64,000 nucleotides of DNA, taken from assembly GCF_010729105.1 (NCBI RefSeq), contig NZ_AP022573.1:4402001-4466000 (forward strand), read 5' to 3'. The notes under the pieces were generated by a model. It saw only the letters and a list, made by a program, of their open reading frames with translations. It was not told where the DNA came from and made no database searches. The stretch comes from Mycobacterium saskatchewanense (GTDB lineage: Bacteria; Actinomycetota; Actinomycetes; Mycobacteriales; Mycobacteriaceae). Below, in pieces: positions 1 through 10,852 of the stretch (positions within the stretch are counted from its first letter, which is position 1; each line of letters begins with the position of its first letter). A program made the translations under genes and the position numbers.

Positions 1-279
1 GTAACGGAGGGGTTAACGCGCGCAATTATCCCTTCACAAATCACGATGTGTGCGTTGTGCAAATCACGCTGTGTTCATTACGCTCGGCCAGTCGCCGCCC
101 GCGGCCACCAACTGGTTCCGCGCGGCCACACCGCATTGCTGACGGGGGCGGGCGCTTCGACCGTGCGTTCAGGTACTCGGCCGTGCAGCCAGGACGGGGA
201 TCGGGCGATATTTCCGCTCTAAGCGCACGCTCGACGGCCTGAGTGCACACTCAAGCGTCGGGGAATTGCCGCTGGTCGC
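1..279. other. Intergenic stretch at the left edge
   Basis: No gene is supported here. Short overlapping reading frames on both strands have no recognisable content and the region lies downstream of the minus-strand gene that ends at 280. It holds the 12-mer GTGCACACTCAA (243-254), which recurs at 38006-38017, also at the 3' end of a minus-strand gene. Confidence 0.5.
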
Positions 280-741
280 CTAGGACCAGTTCCAGACGGA
301 CATGTCGCCCTTGGGGTACTGGTCGCAGACGTCGGTGGACTTGGCGACGACGCCCTTGTTGTTGAAGAAGATCTTCATGTGGTTCGGCCACGCGAACCAC
401 AGCGGGTCTCCGCCGGAACCCAGGGGTGGGTAGAAGTTCTCCGAGTAGTTCCGGCGGTCCGCGGCGGACAGCGAGTAGAACCAATGCGCCTTGTCGATCG
501 TCGCCTGCTGGACGTTCGGGTGGTTGTTGAAGTCGATCATGTACCGCTGGTAGTACACCGGGCTGGTGTCCCGGGTGGCGGCCAGGATCTGCTCGGCATC
601 GCAGTCGGTGTTGATCATTCGCCGCGGGATCGGGAAGTCTTCCGTCGAGTCGGCCCGCGCGGTGCTGGGGAGGGCCGTGGCGGCGACACCGAGAGCGAGG
701 AAAAGGGCGCCTGCACGCAGGCTAGAGCTCAGCCGAGACAT
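280..741 (-). CDS. Exported protein, Rv0455c-like (siderophore secretion factor family)
   Basis: A 153-residue secreted protein resembling M. tuberculosis Rv0455c, which is known to be needed for siderophore export. Residues 1-30 form a signal peptide (basic start, hydrophobic core, probable cleavage after ALPSTARA). The mature part has exactly two cysteines, Cys47 and Cys139, consistent with the disulfide that cinches this family. The start at 741 is chosen over an upstream one at 771 because it gives a clean signal peptide and follows a leaderless-type -10 (TACGGT, 749-754). The role in siderophore export is inherited from the family, not seen here. Confidence 0.85.
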   Translation of the reverse strand: MSRLSSSLRAGALFLALGVAATALPSTARADSTEDFPIPRRMINTDCDAEQILAATRDTSPVYYQRYMIDFNNHPNVQQATIDKAHWFYSLSAADRRNYSENFYPPLGSGGDPLWFAWPNHMKIFFNNKGVVAKSTDVCDQYPKGDMSVWNWS

Positions 742-748
742 AGTTGTT

Positions 749-754
749 ACCGTA
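749..754 (-). promoter_or_regulatory. Leaderless-type -10 of the Rv0455c-like gene
   Basis: On the minus strand TACGGT is followed by 7 nt and then the ATG at 741. This is the TANNNT spacing typical of mycobacterial leaderless transcripts. Confidence 0.45.
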
Positions 755-806
755 GCACCTTCAGGCCCCAAAGTAGAGCCTCAGCGCCATTTCGTAGCCC
801 AGCTCA

Positions 807-1715
807 CTATCCATCCTGATCAGGGACGATGACGTGGCTGGGGTCGGGCCGCAGCTCAGGCGGGGCCTGGCTGTAGTCCCCGAACGGGCCGTCGCGTTGC
901 TCGACCGCCGCCCGCACGCCGCGGGCCTCGGCCAGCTTGATGAAGTCGAGGGCGTCCGGGGTGTTGCGCATCAGGCCGTCGAGGATCCCGCCCAGTGTCT
1001 GGGTGCTCGCCAGGCCCATGTTCTCGTAGGCCTGGTTGACGATCAGCTTCTGAGCCCGCAACTGCGACAGGGGGATTCGTGACAGCTCGGCGGCGATCTC
1101 GGCGACGCGGGCCGCCAAGCGTTCGAAGGGCACCGCCTCGTTGATCAGCTCGACCTCGGCGGCCTGGACGCCGGTCAGCGGCCGCCCGGTCAGCGAGTGC
1201 CACTTGACCTTCGCCAGGCTGAGCCGGTACAGCCACATCCCGGACAGGTACGCACCCCACATCCTGCTGTACGGCGTGCCGATCACCGCGTCCTCGCTCG
1301 CGATGACGAGATCCGCGCAGAGCGCGTAGTCACTCGCGCCGCCGACGCACCAGCCGTGCACCTGGGCGATCACCGGCTTGGACGCCCGCCAGATCGCCAT
1401 GAACTTGCTTGTCGGCCCGGTTTCGCGGGCGGTCACCATCGCAAAGTCCTTGCCGGGATCCCACCGCCCGTCGGTCATCATGGCCTCGCCCCAGTGCTGG
1501 AACCCACCGCCGAAGTCGTACCCGCCCGAGAACGCCCGCCCGGCGCCGCGCAGCACGATGACCTTGATCTCGGGGTCCCGCTCGGCCAGACCGACGGCCG
1601 CCTCGATCTCGTCGGGCATGGGCGGGACGATGGTGTTGAGGTGTTCGGGGCGGTTCAGCGTGATGGTGGCGACCGTTTCGGCCGTCGTGTAGAGCAGGGT
1701 CTCGAAGTCGGGCAT
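807..1715 (-). CDS. echA2: Enoyl-CoA hydratase/isomerase family protein (EchA2)
   Basis: A 302-residue crotonase-fold protein matching EchA2 in length and position. The oxyanion-hole segments are visible: GAGRAFSGGYDF near residues 57-68 and GWCVGGASDYALCAD near 121-135. The two glutamates that catalyse hydration in classical crotonases are not at their usual places: Asp129 stands where GGxxELA is expected, and IGTPYSRMWG replaces the usual PE-containing motif. Hydratase activity is therefore uncertain and another acyl-CoA reaction is possible. It lies 11 nt downstream of the small membrane protein gene at 1727-2038, so the two are probably co-transcribed. Confidence 0.85.
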   Translation of the reverse strand: MPDFETLLYTTAETVATITLNRPEHLNTIVPPMPDEIEAAVGLAERDPEIKVIVLRGAGRAFSGGYDFGGGFQHWGEAMMTDGRWDPGKDFAMVTARETGPTSKFMAIWRASKPVIAQVHGWCVGGASDYALCADLVIASEDAVIGTPYSRMWGAYLSGMWLYRLSLAKVKWHSLTGRPLTGVQAAEVELINEAVPFERLAARVAEIAAELSRIPLSQLRAQKLIVNQAYENMGLASTQTLGGILDGLMRNTPDALDFIKLAEARGVRAAVEQRDGPFGDYSQAPPELRPDPSHVIVPDQDG

Positions 1716-1726
1716 AGCCCGGCAGC

Positions 1727-2038
1727 CTACGGGTCGGGCTGACGGTCGTCGGGGTTCGAGGCGTAGATGCGACCGTTGATCTTGAGGTAGGGCGTCATCA
1801 GGTAGGCCGAGCCGACGATGATGGCGGTGAAGAATGCCGCGGCGAGGATGGCGTTGGGCCAGATCTTGCCCACCCCGATGGCGAAGCAGACGATGCCGAG
1901 TGCCGACGTCGTCCAGTAGTACCGTCGGCCGGCGCGGCGGTGGGAGATGTAGCGGAAGCGCGCCTGGGTTGCCCCGGCCGCGATGCAGATCAATCCGGTC
2001 ACCAACAAGGTGAGTTCGATGCGTTCGGTCGCGGACAC
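1727..2038 (-). CDS. Small membrane protein of unknown function
   Basis: A 103-residue protein with about three hydrophobic segments (roughly residues 8-25, 45-60 and 62-83) and a basic loop between the first two. It occupies the place where M. tuberculosis has mazF1 but does not resemble MazF. It starts with GTG and is preceded by a leaderless-type -10 (TAAGAT at 2046-2051, 7 nt from the GTG), which supports the gene being real. It probably forms a transcription unit with echA2. I do not recognise a function. Confidence 0.65.
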   Translation of the reverse strand: MSATERIELTLLVTGLICIAAGATQARFRYISHRRAGRRYYWTTSALGIVCFAIGVGKIWPNAILAAAFFTAIIVGSAYLMTPYLKINGRIYASNPDDRQPDP

Positions 2039-2045
2039 GTCGACG

Positions 2046-2051
2046 ATCTTA
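2046..2051 (-). promoter_or_regulatory. Leaderless-type -10 of the 103-residue membrane protein
   Basis: Minus-strand TAAGAT, then 7 nt, then the GTG start at 2038. Confidence 0.4.
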
Positions 2052-2113
2052 GGTTCTGGACATCGGGTTCGCGGCCCTGCGGCACTCCCGCGGGGCCGCG
2101 ACCCTGACCCGGT

Positions 2114-4150
2114 TCATCGCGCTGCGCCCAGCACCCGCCACAGGAACGCATAGGTCAGCGCCGACTTGAAGGCGACTTGTTCGTTGTCGGCCGCGCCGGC
2201 GTGGCCGCCCTCGATGTTCTCGTAGTAGAAGACCCGGTGACCGGCGGCCTCGAGGGCGGCGGCCATCTTCCGGGCGTGGCCCGGATGAACCCGGTCGTCG
2301 CGGGTCGACGTGGTGAACAGCACCGGCGGATACTCGCGGGTCGCCGAAATGTTGTGGTAGGGCGAGTATTCGGAGATGAACGCCCAGTCGTCGGGGTTGT
2401 CGGGGTCACCGTATTCGGCCATCCACGAGGCGCCGGCCAGCAACAGGTGATAACGCTTCATGTCGAGCAGCGGCACGCTGCACACCAGCGCACCGAACTT
2501 CTCGGGGTACTTCGTCAGCATGATGCCCATCAGCAGGCCGCCGTTGCTGCCGCCCTGGGCGCCGAGTTGCGCGACGGTGGTGACGCCGCGGTCGACCAAA
2601 TCGGTGGCCACGGCGGCGAAGTCCTCGGCCACCTTGTGCCTGTCCTCGCGCATCGCCTGGGTGTGCCAGCCGGGGCCGTACTCGCCGCCGCCGCGGATGT
2701 TGGCCAGCGCGTACGTGCCCCCGCGGGCCAGCCACAACCGGCCCAGCACCCCGCTGTATCCGGGCGTGTTGGCGGATTCGAATCCCCCGTAGCCGTACAG
2801 CAGGGTGGGGCCCGGTCCATCCGCGTCGTTGGGGCGTACCACGAAGTAGGGGATCGGCGTGCCGTCCTCCGAAGCCACGAAATTCTGTGTGACCGAGAAC
2901 CTTTCGCCGTCGAAGAAGGATGGCGCGGATTTGACCTGCTCGAGCGGGAGGTCACCGGCGCCTCGCATCAGCCGCGACGGCGTGACGAATCCGCTGGAAT
3001 CGAGGAAGAATTCGTCGCCCAGGTCGTCGGCCGCGGCGATGACGGTGTTGGTCGCGGCCGGAACGCCGGGAAGGGTCTCACGCTTCCAGTCTCCGGGCGT
3101 GGCGACCTCGACCCGGCTGGCGACGTCGGCCAGGGTGACGATCAGCAGGCGGTCCCTGGTCCAGGCGTACTGATACAGGGCGGTGTGCTCGTCGGGCTCG
3201 AAGACCACCCGCAATTGCGCTGTGCCGGAGAGGAACTCTTCGTAATCCGCCGCCAGCAACGAACCCGCCGGGTAGCTCTCCTCCCCGACGTACCAGTCGG
3301 TGCGCAGCTCGACGAGCAACCACTCGCGGTGGATCGACACGCTGGAGTCGGTCGGTGTGTCGATGCGGATGAGCTCCGGCCCGCGGAGTTCGTAAACCTC
3401 TTCATTCCAGAAGTCGACGGCGCGGGACAGCAGGGTGCGCTCGAACCCGGGCGTCCGGTCCACCGCGACCGTCACCATGACGTCGTTGGGGGCGCCCTCG
3501 AACACCGTCTCGGCAGCGCTCAGCGGGGTGCCCCGGCGCCACCGCTTGATCACCCGCGGGTAGCCGGAATCGGTGAGCGTGCCGGGCCCGAAGTCGGTGC
3601 CGACCATGGTGGTGTCCCGGTCGGCCCAGGAGATGTAGGATTTGGCCTCCGGGAGCTGGAACCCGTCGGCGACGAATTGCCTTGTCGTCATGTCGAATTC
3701 CCGCATTATGGCCGCATCCGAGCCGCCCCGGGACAGCCCGATCAGTGCGCGGGTGTGGTCGGGTTCGATCACCCGCGCGCCTCCCCACACCCACTTCTCG
3801 TCGTCGGCCCGGCCGAGCTCGTCGACGTCGATCAGCACGTCCCAATCGGGTGAGTCGGTCCGGTAGCTGTCCAGCGTCGTGCGCCGCCACAGCCCGCGCG
3901 GGTTCTCGGCGTCGCGCCAGAAGTTGTAGAGGTACTCGCCGCGTCGGGTCACGTACGGGATCCGGGCGTCGGTGTTGAGCACCTCGAGCGCTTCGGCGCG
4001 CATGCGCTCGAAGTCCGGGCCGCCGAATTCGGCGAGCGTCGGTTCGTTGTGCGCCCGCACCCAGTCCAGCGGCTCGTCGCCGGTGACCTCTTCCAGCCAC
4101 AGGTAGGGGTCGTCGGCGGAGGCGGGGGGTTGCGACGTCATGGGAGCCAT
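2114..4150 (-). CDS. Prolyl oligopeptidase family serine peptidase (S9A; Rv0457c-like)
   Basis: A 678-residue peptidase with an N-terminal beta-propeller and a C-terminal alpha/beta-hydrolase domain. The triad is visible: Ser535 in GGSNGGLL, the Asp in TRDDRVHPGH (about 618) and His650 in EGGHAG. Family members cleave short proline-containing peptides in the cytoplasm. The open frame runs far upstream of the gene, but the sequence before 4150 is only the antisense of the aldehyde dehydrogenase. The ATG at 4150 has a GGAGG Shine-Dalgarno 5 nt upstream; a second ATG at 4141 is possible. It is divergent from the aldehyde dehydrogenase across 57 bp. Confidence 0.9.
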   Translation of the reverse strand: MAPMTSQPPASADDPYLWLEEVTGDEPLDWVRAHNEPTLAEFGGPDFERMRAEALEVLNTDARIPYVTRRGEYLYNFWRDAENPRGLWRRTTLDSYRTDSPDWDVLIDVDELGRADDEKWVWGGARVIEPDHTRALIGLSRGGSDAAIMREFDMTTRQFVADGFQLPEAKSYISWADRDTTMVGTDFGPGTLTDSGYPRVIKRWRRGTPLSAAETVFEGAPNDVMVTVAVDRTPGFERTLLSRAVDFWNEEVYELRGPELIRIDTPTDSSVSIHREWLLVELRTDWYVGEESYPAGSLLAADYEEFLSGTAQLRVVFEPDEHTALYQYAWTRDRLLIVTLADVASRVEVATPGDWKRETLPGVPAATNTVIAAADDLGDEFFLDSSGFVTPSRLMRGAGDLPLEQVKSAPSFFDGERFSVTQNFVASEDGTPIPYFVVRPNDADGPGPTLLYGYGGFESANTPGYSGVLGRLWLARGGTYALANIRGGGEYGPGWHTQAMREDRHKVAEDFAAVATDLVDRGVTTVAQLGAQGGSNGGLLMGIMLTKYPEKFGALVCSVPLLDMKRYHLLLAGASWMAEYGDPDNPDDWAFISEYSPYHNISATREYPPVLFTTSTRDDRVHPGHARKMAAALEAAGHRVFYYENIEGGHAGAADNEQVAFKSALTYAFLWRVLGAAR

Positions 4151-4207
4151 TCTGTCCTCCGGCGGTAGTGTGAGCCGTATTACGCAGACGAACGAGGAGC
4201 CGAGAAG

Positions 4208-5730
<1,523 letters not shown>

Positions 5731-5731
<1 letters not shown>

Positions 5732-6282
5732 TGCGCGCCGGCGACGACGCAGAGCGCAGCGATGAGGTGGGGGCATGCGGGGGAGAACGGCGCCATAGTG
5801 GCGCTCCGGCGACAGTGGTCGTCACCGCCGCGGCCGCCGAGCTGCTGAAGCTACTGCAGGATCGCCACGGTCCGGTGATGTTCCACCAGTCCGGCGGTTG
5901 CTGCGACGGGTCGTCGCCGATGTGCTACCCGCGCGGCGACTTCCTCGTCGGGGACCGTGACATCCTGCTCGGAGTCCTCGACGTGGGCGCCGACGGTGTT
6001 CCGGTGTGGATCTCGGGCCCGCAGTATCAGGCCTGGAAGCACACCCAGCTGGTAATCGATGTCGTCCCGGGGCGCGGCGGCGGGTTCAGCCTGGAGGCGC
6101 CCGAAGGGGTGCGGTTCTTGTCCCGCGGCCGCGTCTTTTCCGACGGCGAGCAAGCCGGGCTGCGGGCCGCCCCGGTCATCACGGGAGCCGCTTACGAGCG
6201 TGGCGCGCGCCCGTCGACGCGAGGTCAGGTGGTGGATACGGACCGCGGGGCGGCGCTGAGAACCTGCCCTCCCGCCCGCTAA
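5731..6282 (+). CDS. DUF779 family protein (Rv0459-like)
   Basis: A protein of up to 183 residues whose core carries the DUF779 signature HQSGGCCDGSSPMCYP with three clustered cysteines, followed by a conserved segment around PVWISGPQYQAWKHTQ. The function is not established; the family travels with NAD aldehyde dehydrogenases, as here, where the stop and start codons overlap by one base. The first 25 residues are low in conservation-like features and a later start near 5813 is possible. The C-terminal 40 residues look disordered and basic. Confidence 0.8.
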
Positions 6283-6289
6283 CCCGCAG

Positions 6290-6295
6290 TACAGT
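6290..6295 (+). promoter_or_regulatory. Leaderless-type -10 of the Rv0460-like gene
   Basis: TACAGT followed by 7 nt and the GTG at 6303. This supports an independent promoter inside the run after the DUF779 gene. Confidence 0.45.
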
Positions 6296-6302
6296 CGTCA
6301 CC

Positions 6303-6578
6303 GTGGTGCCCCTTCCGCGTCCCTGGCTGCTGGCCAGCGCCATGCTGGTCGGCGCGGCGGTCGGGTTGCTCGCCGGGGTGGGATTCACGTTGGCGCACGC
6401 GGGAATTGGGCCGGAGTTCGCCCTGGCGCTGGTGGTCGGTGTCCCCAGCGTCACCGGGGTCCTGACGATCCTGTTCTCCGGGCGCCGCTGGGTGACGATG
6501 CTGGGGGCGTTCGTCCTGGCGCTGGCACCCGGCTGGTTGGGTGTGCTCGCGGCCCTGCAGGTGGCGTCCGGTGGCTGA
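6303..6578 (+). CDS. Small integral membrane protein (Rv0460-like)
   Basis: A 91-residue protein with about three transmembrane segments (near residues 8-28, 36-55 and 64-85) and almost no soluble part. GTG at 6303 is chosen because of the -10 exactly 7 nt upstream; GTG at 6306 is in the same frame. It ends inside the next gene, overlapping it by 8 nt, so the two are translationally linked. No function is recognised. Confidence 0.7.
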   Translation: MVPLPRPWLLASAMLVGAAVGLLAGVGFTLAHAGIGPEFALALVVGVPSVTGVLTILFSGRRWVTMLGAFVLALAPGWLGVLAALQVASGG

Positions 6579-7131
6579 CCAGGACCCGGAGTCCAACCCG
6601 GGGACTGCGCCGTTCGTGCCGGATTTCTCGGACGACGAGGACACCGGGACGCACTCGTGGGTGCCGGACTTTTCGGACGACACCGGCCCGCAGCCCGCCG
6701 CTGGACAATCCACGCCCCCCGACGGCAGGGAACAACCCGAGGCGGGCGATGAGGAGCCGGCCGAGTCGGGCGGCGTGCCCGTGCAGTCGGTCACCGTTCC
6801 GGGCCGCTACCTCTACGTCAAGTGGTGGAAGCTGCTGCTGGTCATCCTCGGCGTGTGGTTCCTGGCGGCCGAGGTCGGGCTGGGCCTTTTCTACTGGTGG
6901 TTCCACGCGGTGGACAAGACGGCGGCCGTGTACGTGGTGCTCGTCTACGTCGTCGCCTGCACGGTCGGCGCCGTCATGCTCGCGATGGTCCAGGGCCGCC
7001 CGCTCGTCGCGGCGCTGTCGGTGGCGCTGCTGTCGGGGCCGTTCGCCTCGCTCGCCGCCGCGGCTCCGCTGGACGGCTACTACCGCTGTGCCCAGGTGGG
7101 CCACTGCCTGATCGGCGTCATTCCGTACTAG
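6571..7131 (+). CDS. Membrane protein with disordered acidic N terminus (Rv0461-like)
   Basis: A 186-residue protein. Residues 1-75 are hydrophilic and proline/acid rich and contain the motif VPDFSDD twice (about 16-22 and 31-37). Residues 85-175 carry four hydrophobic segments, ending in a short tail with two cysteines ([10 protein letters not shown]). The start GTG at 6571 overlaps the end of the preceding gene. It sits 38 nt before lpdC. No function can be assigned; the duplicated motif may be a short binding or modification site. Confidence 0.75.
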   Translation: MADQDPESNPGTAPFVPDFSDDEDTGTHSWVPDFSDDTGPQPAAGQSTPPDGREQPEAGDEEPAESGGVPVQSVTVPGRYLYVKWWKLLLVILGVWFLAAEVGLGLFYWWFHAVDKTAAVYVVLVYVVACTVGAVMLAMVQGRPLVAALSVALLSGPFASLAAAAPLDGYYRCAQVGHCLIGVIPY

Positions 7132-7156
7132 CGGTTTCGCTGTCCGCCCGGGCCAC

Positions 7157-7162
7157 TAGGGT
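7157..7162 (+). promoter_or_regulatory. Leaderless-type -10 of lpdC
   Basis: TAGGGT, then 7 nt, then the GTG at 7170. The spacing fits a leaderless lpdC transcript. Confidence 0.5.
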
Positions 7163-7169
7163 TGGGGGC

Positions 7170-8573
7170 GTGACTCACTATGACGTCGTCGTCGTCGGGG
7201 CCGGTCCGGGCGGATATGTCGCAGCCATTCGTGCCGCACAGCTCGGCCTGAACACCGCGATCATCGAACCGAAGTACTGGGGCGGGGTGTGCCTGAACGT
7301 CGGCTGCATTCCGTCCAAGGCGCTGCTGCGCAACGCCGAACTCGTGCACATCTTCACCAAAGAGGCCAAGACGTTCGGCATGAGCGGGGATGCGACCTTC
7401 GACTACGGGGTCGCCTTCGACCGCAGCCGCAAGGTGGCCGACGGCCGCGTCGCAGGTGTTCACTTCCTGATGAAGAAGAACAAGATCACCGAGATCCACG
7501 GGTACGGCAGATTCACCGAACCCCACACGATCTCGGTCGAGCTCAACGACGGGGGCACCGAGGAGGTCACGTTCGACAACGCGATCATCGCCACCGGTGC
7601 GAGCACCCGGCTGGTGCCGGGGACGTCCCTGTCGGCGAACGTCGTCACCTACGAAGAGCAGATCATGTCCCGGGAGCTGCCCGAGTCGATCGTCATCGCG
7701 GGGGCCGGCGCCATCGGCATGGAGTTCGGCTACGTGATGAAGAACTACGGCGTCGACGTGACCATCGTGGAGTTCCTGCCGCGTGCGCTGCCCAACGAGG
7801 ACGCCGAGGTGTCCAAGGAAATCGAGAAGCAGTTCAAGAAGCTGGGCGTCAGGATCCTCACGGGCACGAAGGTCGAGTCCATCGCCGACGGTGGCTCCAG
7901 TGGCTCGCAGGTCACGGTCACCGTCAGCAAGGACGGGAAGTCGGAGGAACTCAAGGCCGCAAAGGTGTTGCAGGCCATCGGCTTTGCACCCAACGTGGAG
8001 GGCTACGGGCTGGACCGGGCCGGCGTCGCGCTGACCGACCGCAAGGCCATCGGCATCAGCGAATACATGCAGACGTCCGTCCCGCACATCTACGCCATCG
8101 GCGACGTCACCGGCAAGCTGATGCTGGCCCACGTTGCCGAAGCCATGGGTGTGGTGGCGGCCGAGACCATCGCCGGCGCGGAGACCATGCCGCTCGGCGA
8201 CTACCGGATGCTGCCGCGCGCGACGTTCTGCCAGCCTCAGGTCGCCAGCTTCGGGCTGACCGAGCAGCAGGCCCGCGACGAGGGCCACGACGTCGTCGTC
8301 GCCAAGTTCCCGTTCACCGCCAACGCCAAGGCGCACGGCCTGGGTGACCCGAGCGGGTTCGTCAAGCTGGTGGCCGACGCCAAGTATGGCGAGCTGCTGG
8401 GCGGCCACCTGATCGGCCACGACGTCTCCGAGCTGCTGCCCGAGCTGACCCTGGCGCAGAAGTGGGACCTGACCGCCAACGAGCTGGCCCGCAACGTGCA
8501 CACCCACCCGACGCTGTCCGAGGCGCTGCAGGAATGCTTCCACGGCCTGGTCGGCCACATGATCAACTTCTGA
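7170..8573 (+). CDS. lpdC: Dihydrolipoamide dehydrogenase
   Basis: A 467-residue flavoprotein that reoxidises dihydrolipoamide using NAD; it is the E3 subunit of pyruvate and branched-chain ketoacid dehydrogenases and, in mycobacteria, of the antioxidant complex with DlaT and AhpC/AhpD. The FAD-binding GAGPGG is at residues 10-15, the redox disulfide is Cys41/Cys46 in [14 protein letters not shown], an NAD-binding GAGAIGMEF follows, and the His-Glu pair is in HTHPTLSE near the end. The frame is open upstream but the GTG at 7170 gives the family N terminus and follows a -10. Confidence 0.96.
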   Translation: MTHYDVVVVGAGPGGYVAAIRAAQLGLNTAIIEPKYWGGVCLNVGCIPSKALLRNAELVHIFTKEAKTFGMSGDATFDYGVAFDRSRKVADGRVAGVHFLMKKNKITEIHGYGRFTEPHTISVELNDGGTEEVTFDNAIIATGASTRLVPGTSLSANVVTYEEQIMSRELPESIVIAGAGAIGMEFGYVMKNYGVDVTIVEFLPRALPNEDAEVSKEIEKQFKKLGVRILTGTKVESIADGGSSGSQVTVTVSKDGKSEELKAAKVLQAIGFAPNVEGYGLDRAGVALTDRKAIGISEYMQTSVPHIYAIGDVTGKLMLAHVAEAMGVVAAETIAGAETMPLGDYRMLPRATFCQPQVASFGLTEQQARDEGHDVVVAKFPFTANAKAHGLGDPSGFVKLVADAKYGELLGGHLIGHDVSELLPELTLAQKWDLTANELARNVHTHPTLSEALQECFHGLVGHMINF

Positions 8574-8575
8574 GG

Positions 8576-8851
8576 ATGATTCGCAGCGACACCGCCGTGG
8601 GCGCCATCGCGGGCGCCGCCGCGGGTTACGTCCTGTGGCTGGCGGCCTTTTCGATCGCCGACGACAACGCGGCGGTGGGCCACTGGGCCCCGCCGGTGCT
8701 GCTGGGATCGGTGGTGCTGGCGGTCGGCGCGCTGGTGTGGGGTTCGGTGCAGCGCCGGCGTCGCAAGTACGTGTGGTCGGGGTTTGGGTTCGGGCTGCCG
8801 GTACTGCCCCTGGTGCTGACCCTGGCCGTGCTGGCCGACGTGTACTTCTAG
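8576..8851 (+). CDS. Small membrane protein (Rv0463-like)
   Basis: A 91-residue protein with three hydrophobic segments and a basic loop (QRRRRKYVW) between the second and third. It starts 2 nt after the lpdC stop (TGAGGATG) and is therefore almost certainly co-expressed with it. Its stop overlaps by 4 nt the stop of the convergent AhpD-like gene. No function is recognised. Confidence 0.75.
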   Translation: MIRSDTAVGAIAGAAAGYVLWLAAFSIADDNAAVGHWAPPVLLGSVVLAVGALVWGSVQRRRRKYVWSGFGFGLPVLPLVLTLAVLADVYF

Positions 8852-9426
8852 TAGCGCGGATTGTCCAGCGGGATGTCGAGCGCCGACATCGTCGCGGCCA
8901 GCCCGTCGTATTGGGTTGCCAGCAGGCAGAATTCGATGAGCTGGCGCCGGTCGAGGTGACTCGCCAGCTCGCCCCAGGTCGCGGGGCTGACGGTGCGGTC
9001 CCGGACGAGCTCGTCGGTGGCCGCCAGCAGCGCGCGCTGCCGGGCGCTCAGCGTCGCGCCGCCGTCGCCGGCCTCGGGCCAGCCGAAGATCGCGGCCTGC
9101 TTGTCCGCGTCCAGCCCCTGGTTGCGCGCCATCCGGCGGTGGTGCTGCAGTTCGTATTCGCAGGCGCGCAGGTGCGCGACGCGCAGGATCACCAGCTCCG
9201 TGTCGACCGCGGGCAGCCGCCCGCGCAGCAGTCGGCCGCTGTAGATGCTCCACACCACGAACAGCAGGCGGTGCTGGCCGAGCGTGGTCATCAGGTGCAT
9301 TTCGGGTGCGTGGACCGCCCGCGCCCCGAGCTTCGCGATCACCCAGTTCAGCGGGCCCAGCTCGCGCAACCGCCCGGACGGGATGCGACCGGCCGGTGCG
9401 GCCGAACCGTTGAGTTCGGCCGTCAT
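8848..9426 (-). CDS. Carboxymuconolactone decarboxylase/AhpD-like protein (Rv0464c-like)
   Basis: A 192-residue all-helical protein of the CMD/AhpD superfamily. The family core is recognisable around RVAHLRACEYELQHHRRMAR, but only one cysteine (in ACEYE) is present there rather than the CxxC of peroxidatic AhpD proteins, so a redox role is doubtful. Its ATG overlaps the ramB stop (ATGA), so it is the second gene of a ramB unit and translationally coupled to it. Confidence 0.82.
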   Translation of the reverse strand: MTAELNGSAAPAGRIPSGRLRELGPLNWVIAKLGARAVHAPEMHLMTTLGQHRLLFVVWSIYSGRLLRGRLPAVDTELVILRVAHLRACEYELQHHRRMARNQGLDADKQAAIFGWPEAGDGGATLSARQRALLAATDELVRDRTVSPATWGELASHLDRRQLIEFCLLATQYDGLAATMSALDIPLDNPRY

Positions 9427-10844
9427 GGTTGCTTGACCAGGTAGGGGGAGACGGTGCTGCGGTGCTCGTCCAGGTCCAGGGCGCGCCCCAGCGCGGGGAA
9501 CGCGCGCTGGGGACAGTTGTCGCGCTCGCAGACGCGGCAGCCCGCGCCGATCGGTGTGGCAACAATGTTCTCGCCGGACAAGTCGAGTCCTTCCGAGTAG
9601 ACCAGCCGGTGGGCGTGGCGCAGTTCGCAGCCCAGCCCGATCGCGAAGGTTTTTCCGGGCTGACCATACCGCGCGGCGCGGCGCTCCACAGTGCGGGCCA
9701 CCCACATGTAGTTGCGGCCGTCGGGCATCTGCGCGATCTGCACCAGGATCTTTCCCGGGTTGGCAAAGGTCTCGTAGACGTTCCACAGTGGGCAGGTGCC
9801 CCCGCTGGAAGAGAAGTGAAAACCCGTGGCGGACTGCCGCTTTGACATGTTGCCGGCGCGGTCCACCCGGATGAACGAGAACGGCACGCCCCGCATCGAT
9901 GGCCGTTGCAGCGTCGAAAGCCGGTGCGCGATCGTCTCGTAGCTGACCGCGTAGAACGACGACAGCCGCTCGACGTCGTAGCGAAAATTCTCCGCCACGT
10001 CATGGAATTGGCGGTAGGGCAGCACCGCGGCGGCGGCGAAGTAGTTGGCCAGCCCCAGGCGGGCCAGCGTGTGCGACTCGTCGCTGGTGAACTTCCCCTC
10101 CTCGACCAGGTTGTCGATCAGGCCGCCGTACTCCAGGTAGGCGAGCTCGGCGGCCATCTTGAACACCTGCTGCCCCATGGCGAGGTGATTGCTGATCTCC
10201 AGTGTCTTGGTGCGGGGGTCGTACCGGTGCAGCACGGTATCGCCCAGGTCGATCCGCCTGGTGATGTGCACCCCGTGCACCTCGGTGAGCCGACGGGTCA
10301 GCTCGCGGGCCAGATCGCCGTGGTGCAGGCGCATCTTGATCGTGAGGTCCTCGGCGGCGGTGTCCAACTCGTGCAGGTAGTTCTGGCGCTGGTAGAAGTA
10401 GTCGCGCACTTCCTCGTGGGGCATGGTGATCGACCCGCTGCCACTGCCGTCGGAGTACCGCTCCTCGGTGGCGGCGGCCAGCTGCGCGGTGGTGATCCGG
10501 TAGCGGCGGTGCAGGTTGACGACCGCCCGGGCCAGGACGGGGTGGGCGTTGACCATCTCGGCGACCTCGGTCGGGTCGACGTCGATGTCCAGGTCGCGGT
10601 CCATCGTCACCTCGCGGAGCTCGGCGACCAGCCGCGTGTCGTCCTGGGACGCGAAGAACGTCGCGTCCACCCCGAACACCTCGGTGATCCGGAGCAGCAC
10701 CCCGACGGTCAGGGGACGGACGTCGTGCTCGATCTGGTTGAGGTAGCTCGGCGAGATGTCCAGCATCTGGGCCAGCGCGGCCTGGCTGAACCCGCGCTCG
10801 CTGCGCAACTGGCGCACGCGGGCGCCGACGAACGTCTTGGCCAT
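9423..10844 (-). CDS. ramB: Transcriptional regulator RamB (glyoxylate-cycle control)
   Basis: A 473-residue regulator, the usual length for RamB. The N terminus is an Xre-type helix-turn-helix (residues about 8-63, with SQAALAQMLDISPSYLNQIE), the middle is an IrrE/DUF955-type domain, and the C terminus is a DUF2083 domain with a cysteine cluster (CRVCERDNCPQR). In M. tuberculosis and corynebacteria RamB controls icl, and here it lies 1.2 kb from icl with one gene between. A -10 (TACGCT) 8 nt from the ATG suggests a leaderless transcript. TTTGCA-like motifs at 10867-10885 could allow autoregulation. Confidence 0.93.
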   Translation of the reverse strand: MAKTFVGARVRQLRSERGFSQAALAQMLDISPSYLNQIEHDVRPLTVGVLLRITEVFGVDATFFASQDDTRLVAELREVTMDRDLDIDVDPTEVAEMVNAHPVLARAVVNLHRRYRITTAQLAAATEERYSDGSGSGSITMPHEEVRDYFYQRQNYLHELDTAAEDLTIKMRLHHGDLARELTRRLTEVHGVHITRRIDLGDTVLHRYDPRTKTLEISNHLAMGQQVFKMAAELAYLEYGGLIDNLVEEGKFTSDESHTLARLGLANYFAAAAVLPYRQFHDVAENFRYDVERLSSFYAVSYETIAHRLSTLQRPSMRGVPFSFIRVDRAGNMSKRQSATGFHFSSSGGTCPLWNVYETFANPGKILVQIAQMPDGRNYMWVARTVERRAARYGQPGKTFAIGLGCELRHAHRLVYSEGLDLSGENIVATPIGAGCRVCERDNCPQRAFPALGRALDLDEHRSTVSPYLVKQP

Positions 10845-10852
10845 TTGAGGCC

